Shown here piece after piece: positions 23,409-30,530 of a stretch of 35,516 nucleotides of DNA. The stretch is taken from NCBI GenBank assembly GCA_003251535.1, contig QKFD01000099.1:1-35516 (forward strand). Direction: 5' to 3'. This DNA is from Chromatiales bacterium. GTDB taxonomy: Bacteria > Pseudomonadota > Gammaproteobacteria > Thiohalomonadales > Thiohalomonadaceae. The notes under the pieces are model-generated. The model worked only from the letters and a program-made list of their open reading frames with translations, did not search any database and was not told the origin of the DNA. A program made the position numbers and the translations under genes. Positions within the stretch are counted from its first letter, which is position 1. The number at the start of each line of letters is the position of its first letter.

Positions 23409-25331
23409 ATGCAGACTACGCTCCGTGCCCTCGCGCTGATCGCCGTTGCCAGCCTGTTGGGCTGCTCCAGTGACAGCTCCGCCCCACCCCCCGCCAGCCG
23501 TACCGTGGTGCTCGGTTTCGACGGTATGGACCCGGTGCTGGCCGAGCGCTGGATGGCCGACGGCAGCCTGCCCAACTTCGCCAAGCTCGCCCAGGAGGGG
23601 GATTATCAACGGCTTCCCACCAGCAACCCACCGCTGTCGCCGGTGGCGTGGGCCTCGTTTGCCACCGGCCAAGAGCCGGGCGAGCACGGCATCTTTGACT
23701 TTTTACACCGCACCCCCGGCAGTTACACCCCCGATTTTGCCATCGCCAAGGTGACCCCGCCGGAGACCATTGAGCTGTTTGGTTACCAGCTCCCCACCGC
23801 CGATCCCACCGTCAGCAACCGGCGGGTCGGCCGGCCCTTCTGGCTGGCGCTGGAGGAGGCGGGGTGGCGCACCTCGGTGCTGCGGGTGCCGGTCACCTTC
23901 CCGCCGGACCCCATCCACCGGATGCTCTCCGGGATGGGGGTGCCCGATCTGCTGGGGACCCAAGGGACCTTCACCTTCTACACCACCGAGTATCAGCCGA
24001 CGAGCAGTGAGACCGGCGGCCGCACCATCTTCCTCCCCAACCAGCCCGGCACCATCGAGAGCAGCCTGGAGGGGCCGCCCGATCCGTTCGATGCCAAGGC
24101 GCCGCCCCTGTCGGTCCCCCTCACCATTGAACGGGGTGCGGGCCGGGCGACCATCACCCTGGATGGCACTCGGCTGGAGCTTCAGCAGGGGCAGTGGAGC
24201 GACTTCATCAAGGTGCGCTTCCCCTTCGCCTGGACCGGGGTCGATGCCCTGGTGCGGCTCTATCTAGTGAGCAGCGGCGAGCAGCTGGCGCTCTATGTCT
24301 CCCCCCTCAACTTTGACCCCCACAGCCCGCCGCTGCCCATCTCCTCGCCCCCGGAGTATGCCGGCGAGCTGGCCGATCGCATCGGCAACTACCACACCCT
24401 GGGGATGCCGGAGGAGACCTGGTCACTCAATCAGGAGAAGCTGAGTGATGACGCCTGGCTGGATATGGTGGCCAAGGTGCTGGCCGAGCGCGAGGCGATG
24501 TTGAAGGATACCCTGGCGCGCAACGACAGCGAGCTGGTGGTGGTGGTGTTTGTCCAGACCGACCGCGTCTCCCACATGTTCTGGCGCGGGATGGACCCCG
24601 AACACCCACGCTACGCCGAGACCAACGAGCGGGGCCGCAACGCCATCCACTGGATCTACCAGGAGGCCGATCGCATCCTCGGCGAGACCCGCGCCGCCTT
24701 GGGACCCAACGACCGGCTAGTGGTGTTGAGTGACCACGGCTTCAACAACTACCGCCGCAGCGTCCACCTCAACCGGGTGCTGGCGGATGCCGGCTACCTC
24801 ACCCTAAAACCGGGCCGCAAGGAGTCGGGGCCGCTCTTTGCCCAGGTGGACCTGGACCACACCCGCGCCTATGCCCTCGGCCTCAACGGCCTCTATCTCA
24901 ACCTGAAGGGGCGGGAGTCGCAGGGGATTGTGGCGCCGGAGCAGGCGCCGGCATTGAAGCGGGAGCTGATCGAGCGACTCAGCGGCCTGCGTGACCCCGA
25001 GAGCGGGGCGCCCATGATCGAGACGATCTACGACAGCGACATCATCTACCACGGTAGCCACCACGCCGACGCCCCCGATCTGGTCGTCGGTTACGCCGCC
25101 GACTACCGCGCCTCCTGGCAGACCACCCTCGGCGGCGTGCCGGCCCTGACGGTGGAGGATAACCGCGGCAAGTGGAGCGGCGACCACGCCGTCTCCCCGG
25201 AGCTGGTGCCGGGGGTGCTGTTCACCTCCTTCCCGCTGGAGCAGCCGGTGCCCGGCCTGGAGTCGTTGGCACAGTTGATCGGCACCCGGGCGGTGGCCAC
25301 GGTGATGGCAGGCCATGTCCAGAGTCACTGA
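23409..25331 (+). CDS. Lipoprotein of the alkaline phosphatase/type I phosphodiesterase superfamily
   Basis: A 640-aa predicted lipoprotein: signal MQTTLRALALIAVASLLGC, with lipobox LLGC, then a Ser/Pro spacer. The catalytic core has the metal-binding VLGFDGMDP near residue 35, the nucleophile region SPVAWASFATGQEPGEHGI with a Ser/Thr at the attack position, QTDRVSHMFW (Asp/His pair), LSDHGFNNY, and the last metal His in SGDHAVSPELVPGVLF. This is the order in type I phosphodiesterase/nucleotide pyrophosphatase proteins. The middle insert (about residues 200-330) is beta-rich and of unknown role. ATG 23409 was chosen for the signal peptide. It overlaps the next gene by 17 bases, implying coupling. 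The substrate is unknown. Confidence 0.9.
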   Translation: MQTTLRALALIAVASLLGCSSDSSAPPPASRTVVLGFDGMDPVLAERWMADGSLPNFAKLAQEGDYQRLPTSNPPLSPVAWASFATGQEPGEHGIFDFLHRTPGSYTPDFAIAKVTPPETIELFGYQLPTADPTVSNRRVGRPFWLALEEAGWRTSVLRVPVTFPPDPIHRMLSGMGVPDLLGTQGTFTFYTTEYQPTSSETGGRTIFLPNQPGTIESSLEGPPDPFDAKAPPLSVPLTIERGAGRATITLDGTRLELQQGQWSDFIKVRFPFAWTGVDALVRLYLVSSGEQLALYVSPLNFDPHSPPLPISSPPEYAGELADRIGNYHTLGMPEETWSLNQEKLSDDAWLDMVAKVLAEREAMLKDTLARNDSELVVVVFVQTDRVSHMFWRGMDPEHPRYAETNERGRNAIHWIYQEADRILGETRAALGPNDRLVVLSDHGFNNYRRSVHLNRVLADAGYLTLKPGRKESGPLFAQVDLDHTRAYALGLNGLYLNLKGRESQGIVAPEQAPALKRELIERLSGLRDPESGAPMIETIYDSDIIYHGSHHADAPDLVVGYAADYRASWQTTLGGVPALTVEDNRGKWSGDHAVSPELVPGVLFTSFPLEQPVPGLESLAQLIGTRAVATVMAGHVQSH

Positions 25332-26055
25332 TCCCGGTCTGCTGGACCTGCCAGCACCGCTCCTGAGCGCCATCGATGGGGTGCTCGCCGGCGCCCCGCC
25401 GTGGCTGCGGCTCATCTTCTGGGGGGCCAGTGGCGCCCTCCTCTCGATGGCCCTCTATCGCCTCCTCTCACGCCAGCAGGCACTGGCCGAGACCAAACAG
25501 CGGCTGGCCGCCGCCCAGCGCGAGCTGGTGGCCTACGACGGCGAGTTTGATGGCCTCCTGCCGCGGATCGCCGCGGTGCTGCGCGCCAGCGGCCGCCAGC
25601 TCTGGCTCACCCTCTGGCCCACCATCGCCGCCTCCCTCCCGCTACTGTTCCTGCTCGCCTGGCTCTCCAATGCCTACGGCTATCGCCTGCCGGCGGTGGG
25701 CGAGCCGCTGGCGGTGAGTGTCACCCCCGCCACCCTCCCGCTACCGTGGCAGGGGCCGCTGGCCTGGCCGGCGCAGTCGGTCACCTACCGCGATTCGGCG
25801 GGGGAGCCGCTCTTTGAGCTACCGCTATCGGCGCCGGTGCCGCTGCTCCACAAGCGACAGTGGTGGAATGGCTTGCAGGCCAATCCGCTCGGCTACCTGC
25901 CGGCCGCGGGGGCGATCGAGCAGATAGAGTTTCAGCTGCCGGAGCAGGTGATCCTCCCCTTCGGCCCCACTTGGCTGCGGGGTTGGCTCCCCACCTGGCT
26001 GCTGGCCACCATGGCCTGCTCGCTGTTGATCAAGTGGCGCTGGCGACTGCACTAG
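25315..26055 (+). CDS. Hypothetical membrane protein coupled to the phosphodiesterase lipoprotein
   Basis: A 246-aa protein with three predicted membrane helices (about residues 30-47, 98-116 and 222-238). Between the first two lies a charged helix (RQQALAETKQRLAAAQRELV), probably a cytosolic coiled coil; between the last two is a periplasmic beta-rich region. Helix-coiled coil-helix followed by a late third helix resembles the minimal Oxa1/EMC3-DUF106 insertase layout, but the resemblance is topological and I cannot show homology. It overlaps the lipoprotein gene by 17 bases, so the two are probably partners. ATG 25315 has no clear ribosome binding site, consistent with coupled translation. 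Confidence 0.8.
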   Translation: MSRVTDPGLLDLPAPLLSAIDGVLAGAPPWLRLIFWGASGALLSMALYRLLSRQQALAETKQRLAAAQRELVAYDGEFDGLLPRIAAVLRASGRQLWLTLWPTIAASLPLLFLLAWLSNAYGYRLPAVGEPLAVSVTPATLPLPWQGPLAWPAQSVTYRDSAGEPLFELPLSAPVPLLHKRQWWNGLQANPLGYLPAAGAIEQIEFQLPEQVILPFGPTWLRGWLPTWLLATMACSLLIKWRWRLH

Positions 26056-26086
26056 GCCCGATAGGTGCCGAGAGGAGGGGGCGGTG

Positions 26087-26731
26087 ATGGCGCGCAAGGC
26101 GCACTGGGAGCAGGTGTATGAGAGCCGATCTGCCGAGTCGGTGAGCTGGTTTCAGCCCCACGCCCACCTCTCCCTCGCCTTGATCCAGGCGCTGGAGCCG
26201 CGTCGGGAGGCCCACCTCATGGATGTGGGCGGCGGCGCCTCCACCTTGGTGGATGACCTGGTGCGGGCCGGCTATCAGCACCTCTCGGTCTTGGATATCG
26301 CCGGTGCGGCCCTGGGGGTGGCGCAGCGGCGCTTGGGGCTACTGGCCACCGGCGTGGCCTGGCTGGAGGGGGATGTGACCGAGCTGGCCCTGCCCCAGCA
26401 CGGCATTGACCTCTGGCACGATCGGGCGGTCTTCCACTTCCTGACGGAGGCGGCCGATCGGCAGCGCTATGTGCGGCGCTTGTTGAGCGCGCTCCGGCCA
26501 GGGGGGCACGTGATCATCTCCGCCTTCGCCGAGGACGGCCCTGCGCAGTGCAGCGGGCTGCCGGTGCGCCGCTATAGCGGATCTACCCTCTGGGCCGAGC
26601 TGGGGGCGCCCTTCCAGCTGTTGGAGCAGCGGGAGGAGCTGCACCACACCCCGGCGGGGGCGCAACAGCAGTTTATCTACTGCGCCTTCCGCCGGCCGCT
26701 GGTGGAGGCGGAGCCGCTCGCGTCCTCTTGA
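26087..26731 (+). CDS. Class I SAM-dependent methyltransferase
   Basis: A 214-aa Rossmann-fold methyltransferase. Seen: an N-terminal HWEQVYESRSAESVSWFQP, which is the pattern of a group of small methyltransferases, motif I in LMDVGGGASTLVDDL (GxGxG region), the acidic loop SVLDIAGAAL, WLEGDVTEL, the post-motif WHDRAVFHFL, and ALRPGGHVIISAF. ATG 26087 is preferred to the adjacent GTG 26084 because AGGAGGGG then has better spacing. It lies 31 bases after the membrane protein. The 3' end overlaps the convergent TetR gene by 59 bases. The substrate is unknown. Confidence 0.9.
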   Translation: MARKAHWEQVYESRSAESVSWFQPHAHLSLALIQALEPRREAHLMDVGGGASTLVDDLVRAGYQHLSVLDIAGAALGVAQRRLGLLATGVAWLEGDVTELALPQHGIDLWHDRAVFHFLTEAADRQRYVRRLLSALRPGGHVIISAFAEDGPAQCSGLPVRRYSGSTLWAELGAPFQLLEQREELHHTPAGAQQQFIYCAFRRPLVEAEPLASS

Positions 26732-27308
26732 TCGGCAGCTGCTCTAGCCAACTCAGCAGCCGCTCGCCCTCCTGCTGTAGGAGCTGCGGGTCGTGGTAGA
26801 CGTGGGCGATCACGGCGATCCCCTGGGCGCGCCCCAGTAGGTGGAGCGCCTGCGCCTCGGCCTCCTCCCCCCAACCCAGCTCGGTGAAGCGGGCGCGCAG
26901 CCAGTCGCGGAAGAGATCGAACAGCGCCCGGGCCGCCCTCTGTAACTCCCGTCGCCCCTTCCCCAGCTCGGTGTTGAGACTGCCGATGGGGCAGCCGAAC
27001 TCCGCCAACTCCAGCCGCTGACCGGCGATCATGCCGGCAAAGGCGCGCAGCCGCTGCTTGGGGTCGTCGCTCTCCCGCTCCCACTGCGCCAACAGGGCGC
27101 GATACTCCTCCAGGCGCTGCTCGATCACCGCCTGGAGGATCTCATCCTTGGTCTTGAAGTAGTGGTAGATGTTGCCGCGGGAGAGGCCGGCGGCGCTGAC
27201 GATATCGGCAAAGGAGGTGCCGTCATAGCCGTGCTGATAGAACAGCTGTTTGGCACTGGCGACAATCCCGCTGCGGGTCCGCTCCCCCCTGCCTGCCGTG
27301 TTGCTCAC
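26673..27308 (-). CDS. TetR/AcrR family transcriptional regulator
   Basis: A 211-aa regulator. The N-terminal helix-turn-helix is clear: RTRSGIVASAKQLFYQHGYD, then GTSFADIVSAAGLSRGNIYH and YFKTKDEILQAVIEQRLE. The C-terminal ligand domain contains AGMIAGQRLELAEFGCPIGS, seen in regulators of the AcrR-like group that bind small hydrophobic or electrophilic ligands. GTG 27308 was chosen: it sits 13 residues before the DNA-binding domain behind GGGGAGCAGGG; the frame extends another 71 codons up with low-complexity Arg/Pro residues that fit no TetR protein. It lies 85 bases downstream of the SDR gene, which it probably represses along with itself through the palindromes at 28460-28497. Confidence 0.92.
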   Translation of the reverse strand: MSNTAGRGERTRSGIVASAKQLFYQHGYDGTSFADIVSAAGLSRGNIYHYFKTKDEILQAVIEQRLEEYRALLAQWERESDDPKQRLRAFAGMIAGQRLELAEFGCPIGSLNTELGKGRRELQRAARALFDLFRDWLRARFTELGWGEEAEAQALHLLGRAQGIAVIAHVYHDPQLLQQEGERLLSWLEQLPIKRTRAAPPPPAAGGRRSR

Positions 27309-27393
27309 CCCTGCTCCCCATGGTGTGGCGCCCGCTTGCGCCCGTCGCCCATGGTCGCATGGGGGCCAGGGGGGATGCACGCCGCCGCCTCTC

Positions 27394-28404
27394 TCAGGTG
27401 AGGGGGCGGGCCATCGCCATCGGGCGCCGCTGGCGCTCCGCCATCTCCGCCATCTGCTGGCGCACCGCCTCCTGCCAGGGGTGGCGCGGTTGGTAGCCGA
27501 GCCGGTCGGTGGCGCGGCCATTGTCGGCCGTCACCTCCTCCAGCAGATGGATGACGCTGCGGGTGACCAGGGGCTCCCAGGGGACCCAACGGTCCAGCAG
27601 CTCCATCAGGTGGGCAAAGCGGTAGGCGATGGCAAATGGCACGCTGAAGTGGGGTTGCGGCAGGCCAAACTCCTGGTGCAGCAGGCCGATCACCTCGCGC
27701 AGCGTCGGCACCTGGGGCCCGACGATATTAAACCCCTCGTAGGGCGCCAGCCCGTGGGCCGTGGCCGCCAGGGCAAAGGCGGTGCCGATATCCCGGCCAT
27801 CGACAATGGGCAGTGCGGTGCGCCCCCCAGCGACCCACGGTACCAGGTGGGTCTTGAGGCGCGGGGCGAGGATGGGTAGCAGACCGAGGGCGTAGCGCTG
27901 CCCGGCAAAGATCCCGAGCCGTAGATTGATCACCTGAAAGTGGGGGCTGGCCCGCTCACGCAGCCGCTCTTCGATGGTGATGACGTTGCAGAGGTGGGGC
28001 CAAAAGGGCCGCGGGATCCCGTGGCTCAGTGGGTCCGCCGAGCGCTGGGGGGCGGCAGCGCTGGTGGTACTGGTGTTGATGAAGCGGCCCACCCCGGCCT
28101 GCTCGGCGGCGGCAATGAGGGCGAGGCTCGGCTCCAGATAGAGGCCCTGCGACTCTTTGGCGTGGCCCCAGAGGGAGGTCCAGGCCGCCGCATGACAGAG
28201 CACATCCACCCCCTCTACCACCGCTTGACGGTAGCCGGCATCGCGTAGATCGCCGCAGCGCGCCTCGCCACTGAAGCCCGCCGGTAGCCGCCCGCGATCA
28301 CGACAGGCGGCCACCACCTGTACATCGTCCCGCTGCTGCAACGCCTCCACGATATGGCTGCCGACAAAGCCGGTGGCGCCGGTCACCAGAACCCGCTTGG
28401 ACAT
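27394..28404 (-). CDS. Extended-SDR NAD(P)-binding protein without the catalytic Tyr-Lys pair
   Basis: A 336-aa NAD-dependent epimerase/dehydratase family protein. Seen: the dinucleotide-binding VLVTGATGFVGSHIVEAL (GxxGxxG), GDLRDAGYRQAVVEGVDVLCHAAA, FINTSTTSAAA at the active-site Ser/Thr strand, NLRLGIFAGQ, and VDGRDIGTAFALAA. The catalytic YxxxK helix, expected between TSTTS and INLRLGIF, reads WPHLCNVITIEERLRE, and the whole stretch has neither Tyr nor Lys. The enzyme may therefore be a non-catalytic NAD(P) binder or use another chemistry. ATG 28404 follows GAGGAGGGG. First gene of a two-gene unit with the TetR regulator. Confidence 0.9.
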   Translation of the reverse strand: MSKRVLVTGATGFVGSHIVEALQQRDDVQVVAACRDRGRLPAGFSGEARCGDLRDAGYRQAVVEGVDVLCHAAAWTSLWGHAKESQGLYLEPSLALIAAAEQAGVGRFINTSTTSAAAPQRSADPLSHGIPRPFWPHLCNVITIEERLRERASPHFQVINLRLGIFAGQRYALGLLPILAPRLKTHLVPWVAGGRTALPIVDGRDIGTAFALAATAHGLAPYEGFNIVGPQVPTLREVIGLLHQEFGLPQPHFSVPFAIAYRFAHLMELLDRWVPWEPLVTRSVIHLLEEVTADNGRATDRLGYQPRHPWQEAVRQQMAEMAERQRRPMAMARPLT

Positions 28405-28459
28405 CTGCCCCTCCTCTCGCTGAGGGTCCCACCTCAACTCCATAGGTGGCGGGACCGAT

Positions 28460-28497
28460 TAGGATGACTGTCCTAGTAATGTAGGATGATCGTCCTA
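28460..28497. promoter_or_regulatory. Twin palindromic operators, likely for the TetR regulator
   Basis: TAGGATGACTGTCCTA (28460-28475) and TAGGATGATCGTCCTA (28482-28497) share the frame TAGGA-N6-TCCTA and have centres 22 bp apart, two helical turns. One fills the spacer between the promoter boxes, the other covers the expected transcription start. That is a classical repression layout for a TetR dimer pair. Confidence 0.75.
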
Positions 28498-28507
28498 ATA
28501 TTGGCAA
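28478..28507 (-). promoter_or_regulatory. Promoter of the SDR-tetR unit
   Basis: On the minus strand TTGCCA (28507-28502) is followed after 18 bases by TACATT (28483-28478). The boxes match sigma70 at 5/6 and 4/6. The start of transcription would fall near 28471, inside the second palindrome. Confidence 0.55.
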
Positions 28508-28519
28508 GCAGCGGCTTGC
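28504..28519 (-). terminator. Small hairpin after the HEAT-repeat gene
   Basis: GCAAGC-CGCT-GCTTGC on the minus strand, a 6-bp stem between the HEAT-repeat stop and the SDR promoter; its 3' arm overlaps the -35 box. It could end HEAT transcription or be incidental. Confidence 0.3.
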
Positions 28520-28561
28520 TGTCAGTGGTTGGCGAGGGGAGGGGGCGGGTTGGATGGGCGG

Positions 28562-29434
28562 TCAGTCGGGTGCCGCGGGTTGTTGCAGCTGCTCCAGCGC
28601 CTCGTCTAAGGAGCTGACCCAGTGGGGATTGTCCGTTGGTGCCACCTTCGCCCGTAGCGCCCGGAGTGGCGCCACGAGTCGTTGATCGCCCAGCCGCCCC
28701 GCAGCGTTGAGTACCATGCTGCTGGGATCACCCTGCTCTATCCAATGCAGCAGCTCTCTCCAGAGGGCGGGATCGCGCCGCCTGGCGAGCCCCACCAGCG
28801 CCTCCCCAAAGGCGTCACTGTGCGCCGACTCCACCCGCACCCGCGCCCACAAGGCGGCCCGAATGGCGGGGCTATCGGCCTCGCTCCGCTGGCCGAGGCC
28901 AAAGGTGGCCCAGTCGCGCACCTCGGTGGCGGTGTCAGCGCTGAGTTCTACCAGGGCGGCGAGGGCCGCCTCCTCTGTTTTCCCGCCCAGACCGACCGCA
29001 ACAGCGTGGCGTACGGCGGCGCTGGGGTGATTGCGCAGATCGATGAGGTAGCGGGTGACGTGGGGGTGGGGGCGGCGTCCCAAGGCAAATGCCGCGGCGG
29101 TAACCACTGCGGGATCGGGGTCCTCCAACAGCGGTGCTAGCCACTGAATGGAGGCCGCCACAAACGATGGGCGGATGGCCAGGCCCAGCTCACCCAAGAT
29201 AGTGGCACCCACCTGGCGCTCCCTGGCATCGCCCTGGGCGATGAGCTGGCAGGCGGCGGAGAACTCCACCTGGCTACCGCGATACTGCAAGACGCTGAGG
29301 GCGAGGCCGCCAGCGTGGCTCTCCTCCTCCCACTCCTTGCCCCAGTCAGCCAGCACCGCGGCGATAAGCTCGCGGCATCCGCGCGGCTCCTCGGCTAGTG
29401 TTTGGTACCACGTATTCACCAACCTCTCTCCCAT
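28562..29434 (-). CDS. HEAT-repeat protein
   Basis: A roughly 290-aa helical scaffold protein with no signal peptide. Seen: an N-terminal helical domain with AACQLIAQGDARERQVGAT, then successive HEAT units: PDPAVVTAAAFALGRRPHP, HPSAAVRHAVAVGLGGK, and TATEVRDWATFGLGQRS, followed by further helices and NAAGRLGDQRLVAPLRALR. The VRDWATFGLG unit is typical of a widespread group of bacterial HEAT-repeat proteins with an unknown binding partner. The start is uncertain: ATG 29434 and ATG 29461 both lack a clear ribosome binding site, and the frame is open much further upstream into the divergent gene. No enzyme motif. It may be a protein-interaction adaptor or an immunity-like protein; no toxin gene is adjacent. 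Confidence 0.82.
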   Translation of the reverse strand: MGERLVNTWYQTLAEEPRGCRELIAAVLADWGKEWEEESHAGGLALSVLQYRGSQVEFSAACQLIAQGDARERQVGATILGELGLAIRPSFVAASIQWLAPLLEDPDPAVVTAAAFALGRRPHPHVTRYLIDLRNHPSAAVRHAVAVGLGGKTEEAALAALVELSADTATEVRDWATFGLGQRSEADSPAIRAALWARVRVESAHSDAFGEALVGLARRRDPALWRELLHWIEQGDPSSMVLNAAGRLGDQRLVAPLRALRAKVAPTDNPHWVSSLDEALEQLQQPAAPD

Positions 29435-29546
29435 GGCGGGGGCGTTGCCTTGGCGCCCCATTGTGTGGAGTAATGCTGCACCGGTAGCACCGGCGCCTGG
29501 AACAACAGTAAGAGACCGCTCAACGGCCAAGTTAAGGAGCCCAGAG

Positions 29547-30134
29547 ATGTTAAAGCAGCGCCCCCTCAAGCCGCTCATCCTCCTCGCCCTGCTCCTCTCC
29601 CAGGGGAGCAGCATGGCCGTCATCGGCGACGGTGAGGAGGAGATCACGGTGCGCATCCCCGGCCAGGTCTGTCTCGATGAGACCCGCGTGGAGCGCTTCA
29701 TGCCGGAGGGGCCCAGCGGCGCGCCCTGGTGGCGGTTACGCCATGTGGTGGTGGTCCCCACCGCCCACCAAGACTCCGCCGCGGATGTCTTTGTCTGGTT
29801 CGCCACCGCCGCCGCCCCTGAACAGCGGATATTCATCAATGCGGACGGTCTCCCCAGCGGTAGCGAACCGATCTCCTACCTCTACTCCAGCGCCCTACCC
29901 GCCGCCTACGAGGTGGACCTGAGCGCCCCGGCCGATAGCCTCGCCACCCTGCCAGCGGATGGTCAACTCTTCTCCGGCCTCGGTCAGCGCCGACCCGGTG
30001 GCTCCGCCACCACGGCCTTCCAGGAGATGCTGGAGCAGGGCCGCTACGCCGCCATCGCCCAACTCAACCCCATCGCCGCCGACAACGCCCGGATCTACTG
30101 CATCGATATCGCCGGCGCCACGGTGTACGAGTAG
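29547..30134 (+). CDS. Hypothetical secreted protein
   Basis: A 195-aa exported protein of unrecognised family. The signal peptide (KPLILLALLLSQGSSMA, residues 8-24) is followed by a compact region with ITVRIPGQVCLDE, WWRLRHVVVVPTA, ADVFVWFATAA and a C-terminal NARIYCIDIAGATVYE. The two mature cysteines could form a disulfide. ATG 29547 follows AAGGAG at 8 bases. It is divergent from the HEAT-repeat gene, with 112 bases between starts. Function unknown. Confidence 0.78.
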   Translation: MLKQRPLKPLILLALLLSQGSSMAVIGDGEEEITVRIPGQVCLDETRVERFMPEGPSGAPWWRLRHVVVVPTAHQDSAADVFVWFATAAAPEQRIFINADGLPSGSEPISYLYSSALPAAYEVDLSAPADSLATLPADGQLFSGLGQRRPGGSATTAFQEMLEQGRYAAIAQLNPIAADNARIYCIDIAGATVYE

Positions 30135-30159
30135 GGGGTGTTGACGGCCACCGCTCTAA

Positions 30160-30243
30160 ACCACCGCCCTTGCCGAGCGCCACCCGGCGGTGTTCAGCGG
30201 CTACCTGGAGCAGATCCGGCGCTTATGTACGCAACTGGAATAG
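30160..30243 (+). pseudogene. Possible C-terminal gene relic
   Basis: After a TAA, 27 codons to TAG 30241-30243 read like the end of a real protein (LAERHPAVFSGYLEQIRRLC). There is no start codon or ribosome binding site. It could be a decayed gene end; the source family is not recognised. Confidence 0.3.
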
Positions 30244-30266
30244 GTCCCTAACCCGCAGGGTTTGGG

Positions 30267-30288
30267 GGCGCTGGCGCTGGCGCTGGCG
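30267..30288. repeat. GGCGCT hexanucleotide tandem repeat
   Basis: 3.7 copies of GGCGCT in a row in non-coding sequence. Short and probably neutral. Confidence 0.6.
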
Positions 30289-30530
30289 TAGTGCCGGGGC
30301 GTCGCGCCGCTACGCTGACCGGCTCTGACCCGCCTATATTCCTCGCCGCGAGGGGAGGGCGGCGGGGTGGAAAAGCGGTAGCATGGGGGCCTACCGCAGG
30401 CGTTCACCGTCGCCCGGCTGCGGTAGCCGCCGGCCGTTGGGCGGGTGTGACGGATTCGGCCCCGGGGTGTGCCCTTGCCCCCGCTCCAACCCGCCGGGGC
30501 CTGGTGCGACAGCTGCCGCGGATGCCTGCC

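Larger units (their letters stand above)
30135..30530 (+). other. Long intergenic region with a possible gene relic
   Basis: 396 bases between the secreted protein and the GGDEF-EAL gene. It holds the relic at 30160-30243, a GGCGCT tandem repeat at 30267-30288 and a TATATT box at 30335-30340 without a convincing -35. The frame of the downstream gene is open through its right half, but those residues are Arg/Pro-rich and probably not translated. Confidence 0.5.

Noticed and set aside
23331-23409. Upstream start (GTG 23331) for the lipoprotein gene
   Set aside because: It would bury the signal peptide and lipobox behind 26 unrelated residues and reach almost to the start of the divergent permease gene at 23306.
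28562-29434. HEAT-repeat protein as part of a defence or toxin-immunity system
   Set aside because: No toxin, nuclease or other defence gene lies beside it; the fold alone does not support that.
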